This document shows, one piece after another, positions 5,700-8,955 of a DNA stretch of 8,955 nt. The stretch is from Acidobacterium sp. (GTDB lineage Bacteria; Acidobacteriota; Terriglobia; Terriglobales; Acidobacteriaceae). The number at the start of each line of letters is the position of its first letter. Position 1 is the first letter of the stretch. The notes beneath the pieces were generated by a model. That model was not told the DNA's origin. It saw only the letters and a list, made by a program, of their open reading frames with translations, and ran no database searches. The stretch spans positions 25,038 through 33,992 of the forward strand of contig PMAM01000349.1 in assembly GCA_003152595.1 (NCBI GenBank), given 5' to 3'. Position numbers and translations under genes: made by a program.

Positions 5700-5824
5700 C
5701 CGGATCACAGCTGGGTTGCGCGTGGCGAAGTCTTTTTGCAGCTCCGGGGCGCGAAGCGCCTCGCCCGGACGGCCTGCCCTGAGCGAAGTTCGCGTCCAGC
5801 GAACAAGTCGCACGGGGCCAGTCC
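5700..5824. repeat. intergenic stretch with inverted repeats, possible dispersed repeat
   Basis: No gene is supported here. The stretch holds two short perfect hairpins: GGCGC-GAA-GCGCC (5748-5760) and GTTCGC-GTCCA-GCGAAC (5788-5804). The wording GCCCTGAGCGAAG and the repeated GCGAA units resemble dispersed intergenic repeats known in several GC-rich genomes, but I cannot verify other copies from this window. A minus-strand open frame covering 5677-5898 appears to be chance. Confidence 0.4.
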
Positions 5825-5862
5825 AAAAAAGAGAGGGCGACCGCTCGCGCGATGCGCCCTCT
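5825..5862 (-). terminator. intrinsic terminator of the 5956-6348 gene
   Basis: On the minus strand AGAGGGCG (5855-5862) pairs with CGCCCTCT (5832-5839), an eight-pair GC-rich stem around a 15-base loop, followed by CTTTTTTGG. It lies about 95 bases after the stop of the small secreted-protein gene and shields the creD cassette promoter region from readthrough. Confidence 0.8.
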
Positions 5863-5955
5863 GGCAACGATACATGAAACCTTGTGAGGGAAAACCACCT
5901 CTTCCCGCTGATTAACAGCCCCGGGGGAGGGACTTTTGTCGAACCTTGATCGGCC

Positions 5956-6348
5956 TTAGCGGCCCATCACCACACGGGTCGGAGCCTCGTTGTTGTGCTT
6001 CTTTCCGTCCAGTTGCGCCGCTATCAGGCTGCGGTACTGCACCGACTGCAGCGTGTAGTTGTCACCTTCTTTGTCGAAACGCAGAATCACGCGGCCGTCG
6101 GTCGGCGCCGGGTCACCGGACGACATCGGCCAGGCAAAGTTGCGCTGCCAGCTTTCGTTTCGCAGAGTGACCATGCCAGTCAGGTCGTCGTGGCCGATGG
6201 AATAGTACCCGGCGGGGCAAACCTTGCCGTTCACGGTGAAGCTGAAGGGGACATTGACCTTCATATCGGCCAATGCATTGCTGGTGGTCAACGCTGCCAT
6301 CGCTGCGATGGCCGATGCCAGAACGAACTTGGGGAGTATCGATCGCAT
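5956..6348 (-). CDS. small secreted protein, acidobacterial type
   Basis: 130 residues. Residues 1-27 are a Sec signal peptide (RSILPK, a hydrophobic core LASAIAAMAAL and cleavage after NALA). The mature part starts DMKVNVPFSFTVNGKVCPAGYYSI, a pattern (VPF-F-V-GK--PAG-Y-I) seen in many short exported acidobacterial proteins of unknown function, followed by a beta-rich region (VTLRNESWQR, DGRVILRFDKEGDNYTLQSV) and a basic tail. There is one cysteine in the mature chain. I chose ATG 6348 rather than ATG 6354 because AGGAGG at 6355-6360 touches the first ATG but is six bases from the second. It lies 53 bases after the stop of the winged-helix/ATPase gene, same strand, so it may be cotranscribed or have its own promoter. 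A good terminator follows at 5825-5862. The function is unknown. Confidence 0.85.
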   Translation of the reverse strand: MRSILPKFVLASAIAAMAALTTSNALADMKVNVPFSFTVNGKVCPAGYYSIGHDDLTGMVTLRNESWQRNFAWPMSSGDPAPTDGRVILRFDKEGDNYTLQSVQYRSLIAAQLDGKKHNNEAPTRVVMGR

Positions 6349-6354
6349 ATGCAT

Positions 6355-6360
6355 CCTCCT
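6355..6360 (-). promoter_or_regulatory. perfect Shine-Dalgarno site
   Basis: AGGAGG immediately precedes an ATG at 6354 and lies six bases before the in-frame ATG at 6348. The spacing selects 6348 as the start of the secreted protein. Confidence 0.85.
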
Positions 6361-6398
6361 GCATTGCCCACCACGCTAGCGATCCCACTCCACGCCTG

Positions 6399-6428
6399 TC
6401 GTCAAGATCCCGTCCAGAATTCGTCAAG
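6399..6428 (-). repeat. direct repeat CTTGACGA at 22-bp period
   Basis: On the minus strand CTTGACGA occurs at 6421-6428 and again at 6399-6406, two helical turns apart. It straddles the end of the winged-helix/ATPase gene and precedes the secreted-protein gene. TTGACG could act as a -35, but I find no matching -10 at 16-19 bases, so a regulatory role is only a possibility. Confidence 0.3.
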
Positions 6429-8243
6429 CTTTTCAGATACGATCTGCAGTTTTCGGTGCCCTTGTCTGTTCGTCCCTTCGCCTGCCGCATTCGTCCCATC
6501 CTTCGCTGCGAGGCTGCCGTTTGCCCCCGGCGCATTCTCTTCGAGCCGATGCACATCGTCCAGCAGGGCCGCCGCCTCATCCCGAGCGCCGCTGGCATTC
6601 GCATGACGAGCCGCATGGCGCAGTGCCTCGGCAGCCGCGGCCCACTCGCCTGCAGCTTCCCGATGCATCGCCACTTCGCGAGCGACTGCCCATTCGCGCC
6701 CTCGGAACATCACTCCCAGTCGGTCTGCGATGTGTTTGTGCCACTCCGCGCGCCGCGTCGCCGCTTGCCTCCGGTAAAGCACTTCGCGATACAGCCCGTG
6801 CACAAACACATAGAACTCCGACCGTGTCCCATCGGGCAGCTCATCCTGCCCGCCGCGCTCGACAAAATGCACGCGCCGCGCCAGCCCCGCGCACGCTTCT
6901 TCGATCGCCGCCTGGTCCTCGTCCAGAGCGGCCGCCACCGCCCACGCCGGAAACGCAATGCCCATCACGCTTCCCGCACCCAGCACGCGCTGCTCGTCGG
7001 CGCTCAGGCTTTCGATCTCCAGCTCGATCATCTGCGCCACACGGTCCGGAACCTCAGCCTCCATCTCCTCGATGGGTCCGGCAGGCTGCCACTCGAGCGC
7101 GCCGTCTCTCTGTTGCCGTACCAGGAACCGGCGCGCGATCAGGTGTTCCACGATCGCAATCGCAAACAGCGGATTGCCCTCGGAATGCTGGTGCACGAAC
7201 CCCGGCAGTCCCTGCGGCAGCTTCTCCTGCGCCAGCTCCCGGTTCAACAGCTCCCGCACAGCCGACTGCGTCAGCGGCCCCAGAGCGACTTCGGCGGCCA
7301 GCTGTCGCATCAGCAGGTTTTGCCGCATGGCCCGCTGCGGATGCTCCGCATCGCCGGCGCTGCAGGTCGCCACCACCATCAGCTTTGCCGGAGCACGCCG
7401 CCGCGACAGCGCCACAATCAGCTGCAGCGTCGATGGATCTGCCCAGTGCAGATCCTCAAACACCAGCATCAGCGGCTTGTCGTCTGCAATTTGTTCCAGT
7501 GCCGCGCACAAATCTCCCGGCATGCGCTCTGTATTTGTCACAGTGGCGGTGTCATGGACCCGCCCCAGTGCCCGCATCCATGCCGGAGCCATTCTCGCCA
7601 TCACTCCGGCGGCCGCATCTCCGCTTCCAGGCGCGCAAAGCTGCCCCAGCGCTTCCATCATCGGGTAATACTCTTCCTTCTCGCCGAAGCCATCGACACA
7701 TTGTCCGCGCGCCACGCTCCATTCCGCGCCCAGTTCGTGGCAGAAAGCGTCCACCAGCGCCGTCTTTCCGATTCCCACTTCACCGGTCACGAATACCACC
7801 TGCCGCTCCCCGCACGCGGCCAGAGCCATCTGCTGCAGCAGCCGATCCAACTCTTCGTCGCGTCCGACAATTCCCTTTGTGATGGCCCTCGCCCCGTCGC
7901 GCGCGTGGCTCGGACCTGCCCCGCGTTCGGGCTCCGCGCACTCGCACACCGCCGCCATGAAGCAGTACCCTCGCTTCGGCAGTGTCTGAATGAATCGCGG
8001 CTCGGCGGCATCGTCGCCCAGCAGCTTTCGCAACTCCAGCATGTAGGTGCGCAGCACCTGCGGCTGCACGTAGGTCTCCGGCCACAAGGCATCCAGCAAC
8101 TCGTCGTGCGTAATCAGTCTGCCCGGATGCTCCACGAGATAACGCAGCACCATGAAGGTCCGCGGCGGCAGCGCGATCTGCTCCTCCTCGCGCCACAAGC
8201 ACTCGTTTCCCGTATCCAGACGAAAACAGCCGAACTGCTTCAT
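6402..8243 (-). CDS. OmpR-type winged-helix regulator fused to STAND/AAA ATPase
   Basis: 613 residues. Residues 1-98 are a Trans_reg_C (PF00486) winged helix: LDTGNECLWREE, then LPPRTFMVLRYLVEHPGRLITHDELLDALW, the recognition region VLRTYMLELRKLLGD and the wing FIQTLPKRGYCF. A linker leads to GIVGRDEELDRLL (124-136) and an AAA_16-like ATPase: Walker A GEVGIGKT (154-161) and Walker B LMLVFEDLHWAD (258-269), then the helical region with GPLTQSAVRELL and HSEGNPLFAIAIVEHL. Proteins of this build are ATP-dependent signal-responsive activators, usually 900 residues or more with a TPR sensor tail. Here only the first helical repeats remain, and the last ~45 residues are Gly/Asn/Lys-rich and lack homology, so the C-terminus is short or truncated. 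ATG 8243 has only a distant GAGGGG. There is no receiver domain or kinase partner nearby. Target genes are unknown; the secreted-protein gene just downstream is a candidate. Confidence 0.93.
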   Translation of the reverse strand: MKQFGCFRLDTGNECLWREEEQIALPPRTFMVLRYLVEHPGRLITHDELLDALWPETYVQPQVLRTYMLELRKLLGDDAAEPRFIQTLPKRGYCFMAAVCECAEPERGAGPSHARDGARAITKGIVGRDEELDRLLQQMALAACGERQVVFVTGEVGIGKTALVDAFCHELGAEWSVARGQCVDGFGEKEEYYPMMEALGQLCAPGSGDAAAGVMARMAPAWMRALGRVHDTATVTNTERMPGDLCAALEQIADDKPLMLVFEDLHWADPSTLQLIVALSRRRAPAKLMVVATCSAGDAEHPQRAMRQNLLMRQLAAEVALGPLTQSAVRELLNRELAQEKLPQGLPGFVHQHSEGNPLFAIAIVEHLIARRFLVRQQRDGALEWQPAGPIEEMEAEVPDRVAQMIELEIESLSADEQRVLGAGSVMGIAFPAWAVAAALDEDQAAIEEACAGLARRVHFVERGGQDELPDGTRSEFYVFVHGLYREVLYRRQAATRRAEWHKHIADRLGVMFRGREWAVAREVAMHREAAGEWAAAAEALRHAARHANASGARDEAAALLDDVHRLEENAPGANGSLAAKDGTNAAGEGTNRQGHRKLQIVSEKLDEFWTGS

Positions 8244-8290
8244 TTCGCCGGACCCCTCACCGGCTGTCTATTGGTAATCCCACCCGGAGT

Positions 8291-8305
8291 TCCGCCCACG
8301 GCGGA
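8291..8305. repeat. small perfect hairpin upstream of the ATPase regulator
   Basis: TCCGCC-CAC-GGCGGA, a six-pair stem with a three-base loop, lies about 50 bases upstream of the ATG at 8243. It could be an operator or leader structure for that gene. I found no convincing promoter boxes around it. Confidence 0.4.
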
Positions 8306-8403
8306 CGCAACGGAGAAGCTGTTGGACCGTTCCCGCGCAGAATTCGGAAGCCTCTCAGGAGTGGTGATCTCCGGTTCCCGATCGTTACTGACTTCCCGCG
8401 ACC

Positions 8404-8438
8404 GGCTACTGGCTACTGGCTACTGGCTACTGGCTACT
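8404..8438. repeat. heptanucleotide tandem repeat GGCTACT x5
   Basis: Five perfect head-to-tail copies of GGCTACT (AGTAGCC on the other strand), followed by a partial sixth unit with a changed base. It is non-coding and lies about 160 bases upstream of the winged-helix/ATPase gene. This is a short-sequence tandem repeat, not a CRISPR array. Confidence 0.92.
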
Positions 8439-8487
8439 GATTCTCCTCATCCAGCAACTATCCTTCCACACGGTCATGCACGCCATG

Positions 8488-8775
8488 TCACGGTATCTTC
8501 AATCCGTCGTTGCCGGTTCGCGACGATTCACACATCTCCCGGTGTCCAGTCCCGAACACCCGTGTCCGTTTTTTGATAAGGCGGCGCAGGCGGGCGGTAT
8601 GGTTTGTGACCAAAATGCCGGAGCGGCACGCGATATCGACAATACGCACGCGGCCTTCGTTCCGTTCCTCCGACTGGATATCGATTGCGCTAACGCTGCG
8701 GATGTCACTGGCATGGTTGTCCATCGCGCGCAAATGGGGCCGAATTGCCCCCGTTACGGACAGTAACAGATCCAT
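8488..8775 (-). CDS. doubtful small open frame
   Basis: A 95-codon frame beginning ATG at 8775 with TGAGGG a few bases upstream. The translation (MDLLLSVTGAIRPHLRAMDNHASDI, then IDIQSEERNEGRVRIVDI) is not strikingly unnatural, but I recognise no family, there is no signal peptide or domain, and both strands stay open over the same stretch. A CRP-like palindrome lies about 31 bases upstream of its start, the only contextual support. It may be a relic or chance. Apart from the repeats and sites listed separately, I see no other gene in 8244-8955. Confidence 0.22.
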   Translation of the reverse strand: MDLLLSVTGAIRPHLRAMDNHASDIRSVSAIDIQSEERNEGRVRIVDIACRSGILVTNHTARLRRLIKKRTRVFGTGHREMCESSRTGNDGLKIP

Positions 8776-8805
8776 AACCCTCAGATGCAGCGAAACTTGC
8801 GGCCA

Positions 8806-8823
8806 TTGTGATTTGCGTCACAA
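8806..8823. promoter_or_regulatory. CRP/FNR-family-like binding site
   Basis: TTGTGATTTGCGTCACAA has perfect six-base arms around six bases and contains TGTGA-N6-TCACA, the exact core of the E. coli CRP consensus. It is in non-coding sequence. It could serve the doubtful minus-strand frame starting at 8775, or a gene lying beyond the right edge. The identity of the regulator is inferred from the motif only. Confidence 0.6.
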
Positions 8824-8856
8824 GCTTCGTCACATTCGCCTGTGCCCGCGGTCACA
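8817..8856 (-). repeat. three TGTGAC motifs in 40 bp
   Basis: On the minus strand TGTGAC occurs at 8817-8822, 8829-8834 and 8851-8856, with start-to-start spacings of 12 and 22 bases. The first is one arm of the CRP-like palindrome. The same-orientation half-sites suggest a cluster of regulator contacts. Confidence 0.5.
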
Positions 8857-8955
8857 TACAGCTCTGCAGCGCAAATTTAACAATTTCTCCGTTTGAGATT
8901 GCGGATGGCGACCGTGCTCTGCGCTCTCGCCTCTCCACCTCGCCTACCGCAACGC

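Noticed and set aside
5677..5898. 73-codon minus-strand frame as a gene
   Set aside because: It runs through the terminator hairpin and inverted repeats, with no ribosome site or family resemblance.
8404..8438. CRISPR array
   Set aside because: The units are seven bases with no spacers, and there are no cas genes.
6273..8576. 767-codon open frame on the plus strand
   Set aside because: It is the antisense of the winged-helix/ATPase gene. The translation is rich in Arg, His and Pro and has no domain, while the minus strand has intact Walker motifs.
8510..8896. 128-codon plus-strand frame
   Set aside because: Arg/Ser-rich composition, overlaps the CRP-like site and repeats, with no motif.
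8905..8955. ATG open to the right edge on the plus strand
   Set aside because: Only 17 codons are visible, with no convincing ribosome site, so a gene start cannot be supported.

Overview
The window looks like a GC-rich bacterial chromosome, most likely an acidobacterium of the Solibacter/Bryobacter kind. This rests on a fragment of an ADOP-type (acidobacterial duplicated orphan permease) ABC permease, small secreted proteins of a style common in that phylum, a winged-helix/ATPase regulator and a heptanucleotide tandem repeat. The assignment is inference from gene content; no rRNA or tRNA gene is present.

Layout. 1-1047: a NUDIX hydrolase (minus) divergent from a small secreted protein with a TTG start (plus). 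1048-1209: intergenic, with a 13-bp tandem duplication and competing hairpins. 1210-3164: a graveyard of minus-strand coding pieces: an unexplained stretch, a fragment of a GH31 alpha-glucosidase (frameshift plus nonsense codon), a fragment of an ADOP permease cut at both ends, and a nearly full-length uppS (undecaprenyl-diphosphate synthase) broken by two adjacent stop codons inside its catalytic MDGNGRWA motif. 3167-5657: a compact minus-strand cassette reading, in transcription order, polytopic membrane protein, winged-helix regulator, creD and then the broken uppS. Two almost identical 19-bp palindromes (core ACTTTGCA-N-TGCAAAGT) lie directly before the first gene and directly before creD. 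5658-5955: intergenic, with inverted repeats and a good intrinsic terminator for the next gene. 5956-6348: small secreted protein (minus). 6402-8243: OmpR-type winged helix fused to a STAND/AAA-like ATPase (minus). 8244-8955: mostly non-coding, with a GGCTACT x5 repeat, a perfect CRP-like palindrome and three TGTGAC motifs.

How it fits together. The most coherent system is the creD cassette. The two palindromes are the obvious operators of the winged-helix protein encoded between them. The upstream copy covers the -10 element of a promoter with a perfect TTGACA -35 box and 17-bp spacing, so the cassette is probably autorepressed, with creD getting a second control point. In enterobacteria creD belongs to the CreBC two-component regulon; here a one-component repressor with a partner membrane protein appears to replace it. 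uppS starts two bases after the creD stop and was evidently a translationally coupled envelope gene before it decayed.
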